DNA from: Paenibacillus sp. V4I3
GTDB lineage: Bacteria > Bacillota > Bacilli > Paenibacillales > NBRC-103111
Length of the DNA: 64,000 bases
Direction of reading: 5' to 3'
NCBI RefSeq assembly: GCF_030817215.1
Contig: NZ_JAUSZA010000001.1
Location: 4,128,501-4,192,500, forward strand
Position 1 is the first letter of the stretch, and each line of letters opens with the position of its first letter. Both the position numbers and the translations under genes were made by a program. Below the pieces are notes generated by a model, which was not told the origin of the DNA, did no database searches, and was given only the letters and a program-made list of their open reading frames with translations. Below, piece after piece: positions 27,132 through 36,248 of this stretch.

Positions 27132-27188
27132 GAAAAACGTCCTCATCTTCTCACAGTTCTCAACTGGAGAAAATGGGACGTTTTTTCA
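27132..27188. terminator. convergent terminator between dnaD and the small membrane proteins
   Basis: AAAAACGTCC ... GGGACGTTTTTT arms with an extended inner pairing (TTCTC / GAGAA). T runs on one side and A run on the other suit both directions. Confidence 0.8.
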
Positions 27189-27695
27189 TTGGGGCTGCCA
27201 GTTTTTGTAATGCTTTTTAGCCAGACTAAATAAAAGTGTGTTCAGACCAAAGGTTAAGAGATAGACAGGAAACGAGTAGATAAGCTCCCAACCATAATAT
27301 TGAAACACCGAAAAGGTGACAGCAAGAGCTTCAAAGCCAACAGAGGCAATCGACCAAACTAGGATATGTATAAACTGAAAAGGAGCACGAATTGGATACT
27401 TGTCATAGAAATACACATAGAAATAGCCAACTAGAGGAAAAGGAATCGTGTAAAGCATAAAATCGAACAAATCATAGTTTGAGGTATCCATAATATCATA
27501 CACATTATAAGGGTATGAGGAAGATAAGATATTATCGACGGCTCGTCCCAAATAGGAGTTGAATATCATAATGAGCAATGCGATGGGAAGTGGAATTCGC
27601 TTAGGAAGCATGCAATATATCAGGATCAAAGCGATCATAATAATCGTAGCAAAGCCTTCGTTTGCGTCAAAATGAATCGGTGGAATTAAGATCAT
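27186..27695 (-). CDS. multi-pass membrane protein, CBO0543-like
   Basis: A 169-residue hydrophobic protein with about five membrane segments; its overall pattern (FDMLYTIP-like loop, HILVWSIASVGFEALAVTFSVFQYYGWE) recalls the uncharacterised CBO0543 family found in tandem in spore formers. The ATG overlaps the stop of the upstream gene (ATGA), so the pair is translated together. No function can be proposed; the family call is tentative. Confidence 0.65.
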   Translation of the reverse strand: MILIPPIHFDANEGFATIIMIALILIYCMLPKRIPLPIALLIMIFNSYLGRAVDNILSSSYPYNVYDIMDTSNYDLFDFMLYTIPFPLVGYFYVYFYDKYPIRAPFQFIHILVWSIASVGFEALAVTFSVFQYYGWELIYSFPVYLLTFGLNTLLFSLAKKHYKNWQPQ

Positions 27696-28168
27696 ACAGG
27701 TTGTTTGTCCCTACCTTTCAACCAACGAAGTACGTACATGAGTCCCACAGTAGAAACGATAAAAGTTAGCCACACTATTAAAGACCACCAAAATTTCCAG
27801 TGCACGACATATACATACCCGGCAAGCTCCATAATTATATGCATGCTTGCTAATATTAGGGTATAAACACTAGTGAGAATCACGCGCTGCCCCTTACGGC
27901 TGCTCATTTTTAAATAAAAATGCAGAAACCAAATCATGGACATAGGGAATAATAATAAATAATAGAACATGGTATCCCAGAATATTTGGTAAGTGCGATA
28001 AGGTACAATCAGCTGTAAATTCCTTACTACAATTTCAGAAAAATCTTCCCCGAATAGTGAGACCCAAAACCAATAAACGAAGACCTCAAAAAGATTCATG
28101 TTTTTTTTAATATACACATAAGAGATGAATAGAAGTAAAAATAAACTAGTATTAATGACTGAGAACAT
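27692..28168 (-). CDS. multi-pass membrane protein, partner of the preceding gene
   Basis: A 158-residue protein with about five hydrophobic helices and a basic C-terminus (RWLKGRDKQPV). I start at the ATG at 28168, seven bases after AAAGGAA; an in-frame TTG at 28198 lacks a site. It overlaps the next gene by four bases. Size, topology and coupling suggest that the two proteins are related or form a pair. Unknown function. Confidence 0.65.
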   Translation of the reverse strand: MFSVINTSLFLLLFISYVYIKKNMNLFEVFVYWFWVSLFGEDFSEIVVRNLQLIVPYRTYQIFWDTMFYYLLLFPMSMIWFLHFYLKMSSRKGQRVILTSVYTLILASMHIIMELAGYVYVVHWKFWWSLIVWLTFIVSTVGLMYVLRWLKGRDKQPV

Positions 28169-28240
28169 AGGCGATTCCTTTGCAAACGGATTTAACAAGT
28201 AAAAGTAGTTTTACCCATCCTGAGTGATTCTATGAGACAA

Positions 28241-28292
28241 AAAAAGTCAGAACCTCGCGCATTTGGGCAAGGACCTGACTTTTTGACTTTTT
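28241..28292. terminator. terminator at the end of the pro-mtn array
   Basis: AAAAAGTCAG and CTGACTTTTT arms with an inner AGGTCC-type pairing; A and T runs at both sides. It ends the long minus-strand array at mtnB and could also insulate the upstream region of the membrane protein pair. Confidence 0.85.
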
Positions 28293-28305
28293 TATTCAAA
28301 TAAAG

Positions 28306-28950
28306 CTATTCATTGCCTTTATGCAGCAAGTGCGAGCGGTATACATATTCGAAAAGGAACTCGAATGCTTCGAGATGGCGCTTAGCTTCAAAAGCATTTG
28401 CTCCCCAAGCATAAATGCCATGCTTACGAAGCACGATACCTGGAATTCTCGGAACAATCGCACCTTCCACCAGCTCGGCGATACGAGGGATTTCAGCATA
28501 ATTGGGTAAAATGGGAATATCGATTTGAGCTTCTTCATCCCAAATATTGAAAGCCTTAATAAGTTCAACACCGTCTACGGGTATGCTTTTACGTTCCCAA
28601 TACAGTTCAGAGATCAAATTATTGAATATCGTATGTACATGAAAAATGGCGCCTGCGCCTGTTAAGCGGTAGATTTCACTATGAATCAAGGTTTCTGCCG
28701 ATGGCTTCAGGCTTGTAGCTTCCGTCGGTTGGCCTTTCTCATTAACGAGTAGAAAATCCTCAGGTGTTTGCACGGATTTATCTCTACCGCTTGATGTAAT
28801 AGCGAAAGTGAATGCGTCAGGCTCGAAGCCGCCCACACGAACAGACAAATTGCCGCTTGTTGCAGGAAACCATCCTCTGGCCGCTAAATTAGCTTTAATA
28901 TCACGCAAATCAGCGAATGCACGCTGCTTCTCTTCCAGTAAAATACTCAT
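28306..28950 (-). CDS. mtnB: methylthioribulose-1-phosphate dehydratase MtnB
   Basis: A 214-residue class II aldolase-fold zinc enzyme of the methionine salvage pathway; it dehydrates methylthioribulose-1-phosphate to the diketo compound used by MtnW. Family motifs: ATSGNLSVRV, SSGRDK, KPSAETLIHSEIY, zinc ligands in HVHTIFNNL and the late GIVLRKHGIYAWG. It overlaps mtnX by four bases (ATGA). Last gene of the array. Confidence 0.94.
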   Translation of the reverse strand: MSILLEEKQRAFADLRDIKANLAARGWFPATSGNLSVRVGGFEPDAFTFAITSSGRDKSVQTPEDFLLVNEKGQPTEATSLKPSAETLIHSEIYRLTGAGAIFHVHTIFNNLISELYWERKSIPVDGVELIKAFNIWDEEAQIDIPILPNYAEIPRIAELVEGAIVPRIPGIVLRKHGIYAWGANAFEAKRHLEAFEFLFEYVYRSHLLHKGNE

Positions 28951-29609
28951 ACTACAGGTTCAGCCTCCAATTGCTTCATAATATCAAAGAAAGTATCGAA
29001 TGGGTGATACGGATAGTCTAGCTGCTTACACATATCGATGAGATGAGAGCGAGCAAAGATCGTATCAACCAGCTTAGCGCCTTCGAAATCCGTAATACTA
29101 TCACCGATAATAATTCGCTCATATCGATTAGCGTCATAAGAGCGGATAATGCTTGTTTTGCACATCCCACAGTCTGTTGCACAATGCTCGTCACATCGGT
29201 TTGGCCACAAAATCTCAATGGTGTTTCCTTTAAAAGTACTGGCATTGCAGTAGATATGCTCACTTGGGATTGCAAAGGGCTTCAGCAGTGGATAGATAAA
29301 AAAATCAATGCCGCCGCTCGTAATCAAAAGCTTAATATTCTGTTCTTTGCAATAATCTACGAATTCTTTGAATCCATCACGAATCACTGCGTTGTTGATC
29401 GCATATTCGACAATCTCATCCTTACGGGAAGTAGGGAGGAGGGCGAACATCTCACCAACACCTTGACGTATGGATATACTTTTGTCCAAAATTCGGTCTA
29501 CGATAGCTTCCCAACCAGCTGGGTTGAAATGCTTCATGATGGCAACGATGTTATCGTTCACGGTAATGGTACCGTCAAAGTCGCAAAAAATAATGCGTTC
29601 CTTACTCAT
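28947..29609 (-). CDS. mtnX: 2-hydroxy-3-keto-5-methylthiopentenyl-1-phosphate phosphatase MtnX
   Basis: A haloacid-dehalogenase phosphatase that removes phosphate from the MtnW product in methionine salvage. Motif I FCDFDGTITVND with the nucleophile Asp, motif II ITSGG and motif III GDSITDFEGAK are visible. Start at the ATG at 29609, which overlaps the mtnW stop (ATGA) and has GGGGGA eight bases before it; an earlier ATG at 29624 lies within mtnW. About 220 residues, close to family length. Confidence 0.93.
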   Translation of the reverse strand: MSKERIIFCDFDGTITVNDNIVAIMKHFNPAGWEAIVDRILDKSISIRQGVGEMFALLPTSRKDEIVEYAINNAVIRDGFKEFVDYCKEQNIKLLITSGGIDFFIYPLLKPFAIPSEHIYCNASTFKGNTIEILWPNRCDEHCATDCGMCKTSIIRSYDANRYERIIIGDSITDFEGAKLVDTIFARSHLIDMCKQLDYPYHPFDTFFDIMKQLEAEPVV

Positions 29610-30874
29610 TCGGGAGTCCCCCATGTGTCAATAGCTGATTGTAACTCTGGATGTGTTCGGGCGTAGTCTCGAAGGGTAATTCCTTGGATCGTTGCGTCAA
29701 TCGCCTGACGGAAGGCTTGCCCACCCGCAATCGTACCGAGTGGATGTCCATGGATGCCTCCACCTGCATTGACGATGACATCCTTGCCGAAATCACGCAG
29801 AATAAGCGGGACAAGACCAGGGTGAATACCTGCCGAAGGGACAGGAAAGCTTGAAGCTAGTTTTAATTGTACATCGGCAGGAGCGTTATAGGTGTAGTCT
29901 TTTCGTAAATCATCTGTTAGAAGTGCATGCTTAATGGCCATGTTCTCTTCCCTGGGCATAATGACAGAGCCATAAGGAGAAGGGAAAAGCACTAAATCTG
30001 CTCCGGCCAAACGCATGAGCTTGCCAAGCAGCACAGAAGCGGATATCCCATAGTGCGGTGACGGATAAGTCGCACCTGCCATGGCTGGATGAGCCATGAT
30101 GGGAATCGTGATTTCCGGATCGGAGCTTAATTCATGCAGCGTATCGAAACCGTAAGCTAATACATTAAATAGTAAAGCGTTAGCTCCAGCACCGATTGCT
30201 TTCTTGGCTTGAGCTGCAAGCTTGGATGTAGGACCGGTTAAATTGACAGCATAGAGCAGCTTTTGCCCTGTTTCCTTCGTGGCTAGTGCGGCTGCTTCCA
30301 GGCAAATCTCGATCCGTTTCTCCAATGGTGTTAATGGATTTTCAAACAGAATCTCATCGTCTTTAATGAGATCCACACCGCCAGCTGCTTGTAAATAAAA
30401 TTGTTCACGTAGAGCTGGAAGCTCATACCCGACAACGGATTTAAAGATACTCATTAATAAAGGGCGATCATGCACACCGAGGAGCTCTCGCACACCTTGC
30501 ATACCGAATTTGGGACCGGAGAAGCCAGATAAGAAGTCAGATGAGAAGGATAAGTCAATTAGCTTTATTTTGCCGTCCATCGACAGCTTTCCGAATACAG
30601 TGACCAACAAGGCAGGGATGTCCCTGCTGAAGTTAATATCAGGATATGCGATTGTGATATCGGCATAACGGTGTGAAATTGGTTCTCCATGAGCGGGCTC
30701 ATGCACTTCAACCGAAATGACTTTCCCTAAATGCTTCTCCATTTGCGCTTTTTGCGCTTCCGGCAGTTCGGTCCAGCTGCCAACCGTAAGGCCGACAGCG
30801 ATGCTTGTTGCTTTTTTATGAAAATCGGCTTTCTCATCGAAACTCCGATAGGTGGCTAGACAATATGCGTTCAT
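29606..30874 (-). CDS. mtnW: 2,3-diketo-5-methylthiopentyl-1-phosphate enolase MtnW (RuBisCO-like protein)
   Basis: A type IV RuBisCO-like protein that enolises the diketo intermediate of methionine salvage. The metal-binding strand GGVDLIKDDEILF holds the Lys that is carbamylated and the two acidic ligands. Further family blocks are FSGPKFGMQGVRE, HPAMAGATYPSPHYGIS and VNAGGGIHGHPLGT. Start: ATG 30874 (ten bases after AGGTG) rather than 30883, which is too close. 34 bases separate the longest frame from proC upstream, and I see no terminator and no SAM riboswitch there. Confidence 0.94.
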   Translation of the reverse strand: MNAYCLATYRSFDEKADFHKKATSIAVGLTVGSWTELPEAQKAQMEKHLGKVISVEVHEPAHGEPISHRYADITIAYPDINFSRDIPALLVTVFGKLSMDGKIKLIDLSFSSDFLSGFSGPKFGMQGVRELLGVHDRPLLMSIFKSVVGYELPALREQFYLQAAGGVDLIKDDEILFENPLTPLEKRIEICLEAAALATKETGQKLLYAVNLTGPTSKLAAQAKKAIGAGANALLFNVLAYGFDTLHELSSDPEITIPIMAHPAMAGATYPSPHYGISASVLLGKLMRLAGADLVLFPSPYGSVIMPREENMAIKHALLTDDLRKDYTYNAPADVQLKLASSFPVPSAGIHPGLVPLILRDFGKDVIVNAGGGIHGHPLGTIAGGQAFRQAIDATIQGITLRDYARTHPELQSAIDTWGTPE

Positions 30875-30917
30875 CGTAAACATTCACCTGCTTTAAATAG
30901 AATTAGACCTCATGATA

Positions 30918-31787
30918 TTAAGAGGATTTCGCTACGGGACTTGGCGCAGCAATTTGTTCGCCCATTTCTTTGGCTCGCTCTGCAGAACGAAATACCGCTT
31001 GTGAGATAGCTTCGCTAAACTGAAAGCGATCCAACGCTTCAATAGAAGCTTGCGTTGCCCCATTTGGCGATGTAACTTTGCGACGAAGCTCAGCAGGATT
31101 TTCTTGCGTAAGCTGAACCATATGCGCGGCTCCGAGCACTGTTTGAAGTGTTAATTGGTGTGCATCTTCTGCGGAAAGGCCACCATCAATGCCAGCTTTG
31201 ATCATGGCTTCCATGAAATAGTAGACATAAGCAGGACCGCTGCCGGATACGCCTGTCAGAATTTCTAATTTCTCTTCCTCCACAATCGTTACAATACCAA
31301 CAGCTTCAAACATTTGCGTAGCCACTTGCTTGAATGTAGCATTGACCTTGGAGGAGAAGCTCATCCCTGTAGCGCCTAGACCAATTGTGCTGGACGTGTT
31401 CGGCATTGTGCGAACAATCGGCATATTGGTTTGAAGCAGAGCTTCTGTTTTCGCGATAGAGAGCCCAGCAATGACCGAAACGAGAAGCTGTTGTTCGTTC
31501 AATAGCGGCTGCAGCTCGGCGAAGGCATTCTCTACATCTTTAGGCTTCATGCAGAGTACGACGACATTAGCTTCACGTAGAAAGGTTTCCTTCGTTAACG
31601 GGTCAGATGTTGCCTGCAGACCGTATTCCGAACGTAGGAAAGCTAACCTGTCTTGATCCGAACGATTCATTACATATATATTTTGGGGATCAGCGACTTT
31701 GGTTTCAATGAGTCCGCGAATGATCGCTTCCGCCATCGAACCAGCGCCGACAAAAGCAATTTTGGTTTGGGATAAAGTAGTGGACAT
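30918..31787 (-). CDS. proC: pyrroline-5-carboxylate reductase
   Basis: Last step of proline synthesis, reduction of pyrroline-5-carboxylate with NAD(P)H. N-terminal Rossmann loop AFVGAGSMAEAIIRGL, then VVLCMKPKDV, RTMPNTSSTIG and the C-terminal GVSGSGPAYVYYFMEAM and RRKVTSPNGATQASIEAL signatures. Start at ATG 31787, nine bases after AAGGAGG; the upstream extension overlaps proA. 289 residues. B. subtilis calls its anabolic paralogs proI/proH/proG; I use the general symbol. Confidence 0.94.
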   Translation of the reverse strand: MSTTLSQTKIAFVGAGSMAEAIIRGLIETKVADPQNIYVMNRSDQDRLAFLRSEYGLQATSDPLTKETFLREANVVVLCMKPKDVENAFAELQPLLNEQQLLVSVIAGLSIAKTEALLQTNMPIVRTMPNTSSTIGLGATGMSFSSKVNATFKQVATQMFEAVGIVTIVEEEKLEILTGVSGSGPAYVYYFMEAMIKAGIDGGLSAEDAHQLTLQTVLGAAHMVQLTQENPAELRRKVTSPNGATQASIEALDRFQFSEAISQAVFRSAERAKEMGEQIAAPSPVAKSS

Positions 31788-31815
31788 CGTACATTCCTCC
31801 TTGAATTTTAAATGG

Positions 31816-33063
31816 TTATTCGCGTATTTGTCCGCTTCCATAAACGCGGTATTTGGTTGAAGTTAGCGATGGCAGACCCATCGGTCCGCGAGCGTGAAGC
31901 TTTTGGGTGGAGATGCCGATTTCCGCTCCGAAGCCGAATTCAAAACCATCGGTGAAGCGAGTCGAAGCATTGTGATAAACAGCCGCTGCATCTACTTCCT
32001 GTAAGAATCTTTCGGCATTGGCTGCATTTTCCGTCACGATACATTCAGAGTGCATGGTGCCGTATTCACGAATGTGAGCAAGGGCTTCATCGAGATCCTT
32101 CACAACTTTGATGTTAAGAATGTAGTCCCCATACTCGGTTTTCCAATCTTCGATTTCGGCAACTTGCATACTAGGTACTAACTCACGAGCTCGTTCGTTA
32201 CCTTTGAGCGCAACATGAGCACCTTTGAAGGCCTCTGCTATGGCACTTAAATGCTTTTCTGCAATAGACTCATGCACAAGTAGTGTTTCCATGCTATTGC
32301 AAACAGAAGGACGCTGAGCTTTAGCGTTGATCCCGATGCGAACGGCCATATCGAGCTGTGCACTTTCATCTATAAAAGTATGACATACACCCGCACCTGT
32401 TTCAATGACAGGAACAGAGGCGTTATTGACAACATTTTGAATAAGTGAATGCCCGCCTCTTGGAATAAGCACATCGATGAGTCCATTTAATTTCAGCATT
32501 TCATCCACAGAACTGCGGTCTGCGCTTAGAATCAGTTGAAGTGCATCAGCGGGGATGGCAGAACGGCTTAATGCACCGTGCAGAACTTCAACGATTTTCT
32601 CATTGGAAAATAAAGCGGAAGAACCGCCACGCAGAACGACTGCGTTGCCTGTCTTGAGACACAAACCTGCTGCATCAACGGTCACGTTAGGTCTTGCTTC
32701 ATATATAATGCCGACCACACCAAGCGGCACACGGATTTTGCGAATGCGCAGACCGTTTGGACGTTCAAAGGCTTCCAATGTATCCCCAACAGGATCTGGG
32801 AGCTCGGCTATTTGGCGCAGACCTTCAGCGATCGCTGCGATGCGGGATTCATTTAGAGCTAAACGGTCGAGCAGGGAAGCGCTTGTGCCTAATTCTTTGC
32901 CTCGCTGCAAATCTTTGGCGTTCGCTTCGATAATCGCTTGCTGCTCCGTTACAAGGCTATCTGCCATAAGAAGTAGTGCCGCATTCTTTTGTTCAGTTGT
33001 GAGATTACCCATGGTCTGGGCAGCTTGTTTGGCTAATTTAGATTTTTGAACGACTTCACTCAT
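31816..33063 (-). CDS. proA: glutamate-5-semialdehyde dehydrogenase (gamma-glutamyl phosphate reductase) ProA
   Basis: ProA reduces gamma-glutamyl phosphate to the semialdehyde that cyclises to pyrroline-5-carboxylate. Motifs: PLGVVGIIYEARPNVTVDAAGLCLKTGNAVVLRGGS, PRGGHSLI, GVCHTFID, NAKAQRPSVCNSMETLLVH (catalytic Cys). Start at ATG 33063 behind AGGAGG; the longer frame to 33132 runs into proS. It overlaps proS by eight bases. 415 residues, the usual length. Confidence 0.95.
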   Translation of the reverse strand: MSEVVQKSKLAKQAAQTMGNLTTEQKNAALLLMADSLVTEQQAIIEANAKDLQRGKELGTSASLLDRLALNESRIAAIAEGLRQIAELPDPVGDTLEAFERPNGLRIRKIRVPLGVVGIIYEARPNVTVDAAGLCLKTGNAVVLRGGSSALFSNEKIVEVLHGALSRSAIPADALQLILSADRSSVDEMLKLNGLIDVLIPRGGHSLIQNVVNNASVPVIETGAGVCHTFIDESAQLDMAVRIGINAKAQRPSVCNSMETLLVHESIAEKHLSAIAEAFKGAHVALKGNERARELVPSMQVAEIEDWKTEYGDYILNIKVVKDLDEALAHIREYGTMHSECIVTENAANAERFLQEVDAAAVYHNASTRFTDGFEFGFGAEIGISTQKLHARGPMGLPSLTSTKYRVYGSGQIRE

Positions 33064-34792
33064 GGGAAGATCGACCTCCTGTTTGGAATAAAGAATGGCA
33101 ATGCGTAAGTATATGCTCGACAGATCGTTCATATTGACTGCCGGTTCTGCGCTCCTTACATTCTACTACTCGCTCACTTGCTTTCTTGCCGACTGTTATT
33201 CGCAAAGGGAAGCCGAGTAGATCCGAATCATTGAACTTAACGCCAGGACGTTCATCCCGATCGTCCCATAGGACGGAGTAGCCTGCCCTAACTAACGTTG
33301 TATAAATCTCTTCGGATAATTTTATTTGAGCTTCATCCTGAACATGAATGGTCAGAAGATGAATGGAAAATGGTGTAATGGATTCAGGCCATATAATGCC
33401 TCGTTCATCATAGTTTTGCTCGATAATGGCAGCTAGCACACGTGAGACACCAATGCCATAGCAGCCCATAATGATGGGCTCGGAGACCCCATTCTCGTCG
33501 CTGAACGTTGCGCCAAGGGAACTGCTGTATTTGGTGCCGAGCTTAAATACGTGGCCAAGTTCAATCCCTTTCGCAAAAGAGAGCTCGTGCCCACAATGGG
33601 AACATAACTCACCTTGGGCGACATTGCGTACGTCATGATAAGATATCGTTCCTAAATCGCGTTCGACCTCCACATGAACCAAATGATAATCGGACTCATT
33701 GGCTCCTACGACAGCATCCTTCAAGCCCCTGATAGAGGAATCAGCGATGATTCTCACATTCTGGAGTCCAATGGGACCGATAAAACCGGCAATGGATCCT
33801 AGCTTCTCTATGTCTACTTCGGAAAGCATGGAGACCTCAACAGCCCCAATAGCTTGCTTCAGCTTGATCTCATTTAATTCATAATCGAATCGCAGGAGGA
33901 CAATAAGGGGTGCTCCATCTGCTTGTAAGGCAACAGATTTAATGATCTGATTGGCATCTATTTGTAGAAATTGACTAAGCTGTTTGATGCTAGTCACTTG
34001 CGGCGTGTGAACTTTCACTGGTTGCGAAGTTGGTGAAATGTTATCCACTCGCTTGGATTTCTGTTGTTCTGGTAGCGTTCCGATTGCTTTTTCAATATTC
34101 GCTGCATACTGGCAGGAGGTGCAGTGGACGATTATATCCTCACCTACATCAGCCAGGGCCATGAATTCATGGGTATCTGTCCCGCCGATAGCGCCGGAAT
34201 CGGCTTCAACCGCTCGGAACTGCAATCCGCATCGTGTGAAAATGTTATCATAAGCGTTATACATACTCTGATAACTTGCATCTAGTCCGCTTTCCGTACG
34301 GTCGAAGGAATAGGCATCCTTCATGAGGAACTCTCGTCCGCGGAGCAGACCGAACCGAGGTCTACGTTCATCGCGATATTTCGTTTGAATCTGATATAGC
34401 GTGACAGGCAGCTTCTTATAGGAATGAATCTCGTCCTTCACGATCGTCGTGATGACTTCCTCATGGGTAGCTCCTAGTGCAAACTCTCGGCCGTTCCGAT
34501 CTTCCAGACGCATCAACTCTGGGCCATAGACATCCCATCTGCCAGAGGCTTTCCATAATTCGGAAGGGTGAAGAGCTGGCATTAGCATTTCCTGTGCACC
34601 GGCTGCATCCATTTCCTCTCGGACAATTTGTTGTATGTTTTGCAGGGCTTTAAGACCTAAGGGTAAATAGGAGTAGATACCACTAGAGAGCTGTCGTATT
34701 AATCCCGCACGCAGCATCAGTCTATGGCTAGCGGCTTCTGCATCTCCCGGAACGTCACGTAGAGTTGGGTTAAGCAATCGTTGTTGTCTCAT
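33056..34792 (-). CDS. proS: prolyl-tRNA synthetase (bacterial type with editing domain)
   Basis: A 578-residue class II synthetase. The N-terminus RQQRLLNPTLRDVPGDAEAASHRLMLRAGLIRQLSSGIYSYLPLG is typical; motif 2 is KYRDERRPRFGLLRGREFLMKDAYSF; an insertion domain (about 240-380), the editing INS domain of bacterial ProRS, separates motifs 2 and 3; GCYGIGVSR leads into motif 3. It lies inside a proline biosynthesis operon controlled by a T-box, which is unlike the usual dxr-rseP-proS location, so a second, house-keeping copy may exist elsewhere. It overlaps proA. Confidence 0.94.
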   Translation of the reverse strand: MRQQRLLNPTLRDVPGDAEAASHRLMLRAGLIRQLSSGIYSYLPLGLKALQNIQQIVREEMDAAGAQEMLMPALHPSELWKASGRWDVYGPELMRLEDRNGREFALGATHEEVITTIVKDEIHSYKKLPVTLYQIQTKYRDERRPRFGLLRGREFLMKDAYSFDRTESGLDASYQSMYNAYDNIFTRCGLQFRAVEADSGAIGGTDTHEFMALADVGEDIIVHCTSCQYAANIEKAIGTLPEQQKSKRVDNISPTSQPVKVHTPQVTSIKQLSQFLQIDANQIIKSVALQADGAPLIVLLRFDYELNEIKLKQAIGAVEVSMLSEVDIEKLGSIAGFIGPIGLQNVRIIADSSIRGLKDAVVGANESDYHLVHVEVERDLGTISYHDVRNVAQGELCSHCGHELSFAKGIELGHVFKLGTKYSSSLGATFSDENGVSEPIIMGCYGIGVSRVLAAIIEQNYDERGIIWPESITPFSIHLLTIHVQDEAQIKLSEEIYTTLVRAGYSVLWDDRDERPGVKFNDSDLLGFPLRITVGKKASERVVECKERRTGSQYERSVEHILTHCHSLFQTGGRSSHE

Positions 34793-34817
34793 AGTTGGGA
34801 GAGCCTCGCTTTCTTCA

Positions 34818-35918
34818 TTAGGTTAAAGGAACCCATTCATCTCGGTGAATGACTTCAATTCGGGCAACTTCCACACGTTTCTGGACCTCATCGGTCGATA
34901 GCCCTGCGGCGGCTTGCACTTGCCAAGCCGCGTAGTTGACGACGCCGCGTCCTAGCAGTGCGCCTTCGGTACTGAGCACCTCGACGACGTCACCGGGGTG
35001 GAAGTCACCTGCCGCGCCTGTGATGCCTGCAGGAAGCAAGCTCTTGCCACCGCTGAGCAGGGCCGCTTTGGCGCCTTGGTCAACGATGATTTGCCCCTGG
35101 GGCAGCGAGTGGAAGCCGACCCATTGTTTCTTCACTGGCAGGTTGTTCAGAACCGTGTCGAAGTACGTGCCCTTGCCGCTGCCATCCACGGCATGCGGCA
35201 AATCACCGGGCTCGAGTACGCGCCCGATGAACACCGGCACGCCCCCGCGCATCGCGATGCGGGCGGCCTCGACCTTCGAGCGCATGCCGCCGGTGCCGAC
35301 CGCGCTCCCAGAGCCTCCAGCGAAGCTGAACAGCTCATCGCTGATAGCGTCCACGCGATCGATACGCTGCGCGTTCGCATTTTTGCGGGGATCGTCCGTG
35401 TACAGGCCGTCCATGTCCGTAATAATGATCAATTTGTTCGCTTTGACCAAATTGCCTACCAAGGCCGACAACGTATCATTGTCGCCGAATTTCAGTTCAT
35501 CCACCGCGACGGTATCATTCTCGTTAATGATCGGTACGACGCCCCGCTGCAGCAGCTCGTCGACCGTCATCAGAGCGTTCTGCACGCGCTTGCGGTTAGA
35601 GAAGTCGTACCTTGTGAGCAAAATTTGCGCCACGCTGATGCCGTGGTACGCAAATGCTTCGTGGTACGCCTGCATGAGAAGCGCTTGGCCGACAGCGGCT
35701 GCGGCCTGCTTCTCGTGCAGCACCTTGGGCCGTGTGCGGTAACCAAGGGAGGTGAAGCCTGCGGCAACTGCGCCGGAGGTAACCAGCAGGACTTGATGAC
35801 CATCCTGCTTCAATTGCGCCAGCTCCGACGCGAAAAAACGTATTTTATCCGGATTGAGGCCCCCGGTATCTGAAGTTAAAGAGCTGCTGCCGATTTTGAC
35901 GACGATTCGCTGAGTCAT
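34818..35918 (-). CDS. proB: glutamate 5-kinase ProB
   Basis: ProB phosphorylates glutamate, the feedback-controlled first step of proline synthesis. Amino-acid-kinase motifs RIVVKIGSSSLT, VTSGAVAAG, PIINENDTVAVDE and FGDNDTLSALV are present, as is GTGGMRSKVEAARIAMRGGV; a C-terminal PUA domain covers about residues 275-360. Start at ATG 35918, behind AAAGGATGGG; the longer frame to 35957 runs into the leader terminator. First gene of the array and directly behind the T-box. Most of the gene is unusually GC-rich (45 of 60 bases in 35221-35280). Confidence 0.95.
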   Translation of the reverse strand: MTQRIVVKIGSSSLTSDTGGLNPDKIRFFASELAQLKQDGHQVLLVTSGAVAAGFTSLGYRTRPKVLHEKQAAAAVGQALLMQAYHEAFAYHGISVAQILLTRYDFSNRKRVQNALMTVDELLQRGVVPIINENDTVAVDELKFGDNDTLSALVGNLVKANKLIIITDMDGLYTDDPRKNANAQRIDRVDAISDELFSFAGGSGSAVGTGGMRSKVEAARIAMRGGVPVFIGRVLEPGDLPHAVDGSGKGTYFDTVLNNLPVKKQWVGFHSLPQGQIIVDQGAKAALLSGGKSLLPAGITGAAGDFHPGDVVEVLSTEGALLGRGVVNYAAWQVQAAAGLSTDEVQKRVEVARIEVIHRDEWVPLT

Positions 35919-35954
35919 ATCGATCCCATCCTTTGATTTACATGTATGTAGATA

Positions 35955-35994
35955 CAAAAAAGACTCCCGTCCTCATAACATAAGGACGAAAGTC
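35955..35994 (-). terminator. T-box terminator of the proline operon leader
   Basis: On the minus strand GACTTTCGTCCTTATG pairs with the following AGGACGGGAGTC and is followed by six T. It ends the leader transcript unless the T-box antiterminator forms. Confidence 0.88.
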
Positions 35995-36240
35995 TGTAGC
36001 TTCCGCGGTACCACCTTAGATTGGCGCACACCGATGGCGGCTGCACCCAACTCTAGATTCCCTAAATAACAGCAGGGCACTGTTCAACTCATCGTTGACT
36101 GTTCAGGGGCGGGTTCGGAGTCGGTTCACGGCAAGCTCTCTCAGTCTATGGAGCTTACTCTCTGTTTACGTGCTTAACGGTTCCTACTATTCCCATCATT
36201 ACGTTGCGATATAGAAGTTTTTGAGGACTTCCTTTTTTGG
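35955..36240 (-). ncRNA. T-box leader, proline specific, of proB-proS-proA-proC(-mtnWXB)
   Basis: The T-box sequence AGGTGGTACCGCGG is on the minus strand at 36003-36017, followed by the terminator. Stem I begins with GGGAATAGTAGG and holds ACAGAGAG and a distal arm (AAGCTC/GAGCTT). By analogy with the glycine leader in this window, the specifier loop lies between helices UCC and CCCC and reads GAA-CCC-G, which puts a CCC (Pro) codon at 36113-36111. An uncharged tRNA-Pro would therefore switch on proline synthesis and the ProRS. The specifier reading is my own folding; the T-box itself is certain. Confidence 0.9.
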
Positions 36241-36248
36241 TTCTATCT

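Noticed and set aside
34936-35873. two long plus-strand open frames opposite proB
   Set aside because: Shadows in GC-rich proB, which has all kinase motifs; no ribosome-binding sites and no known fold.
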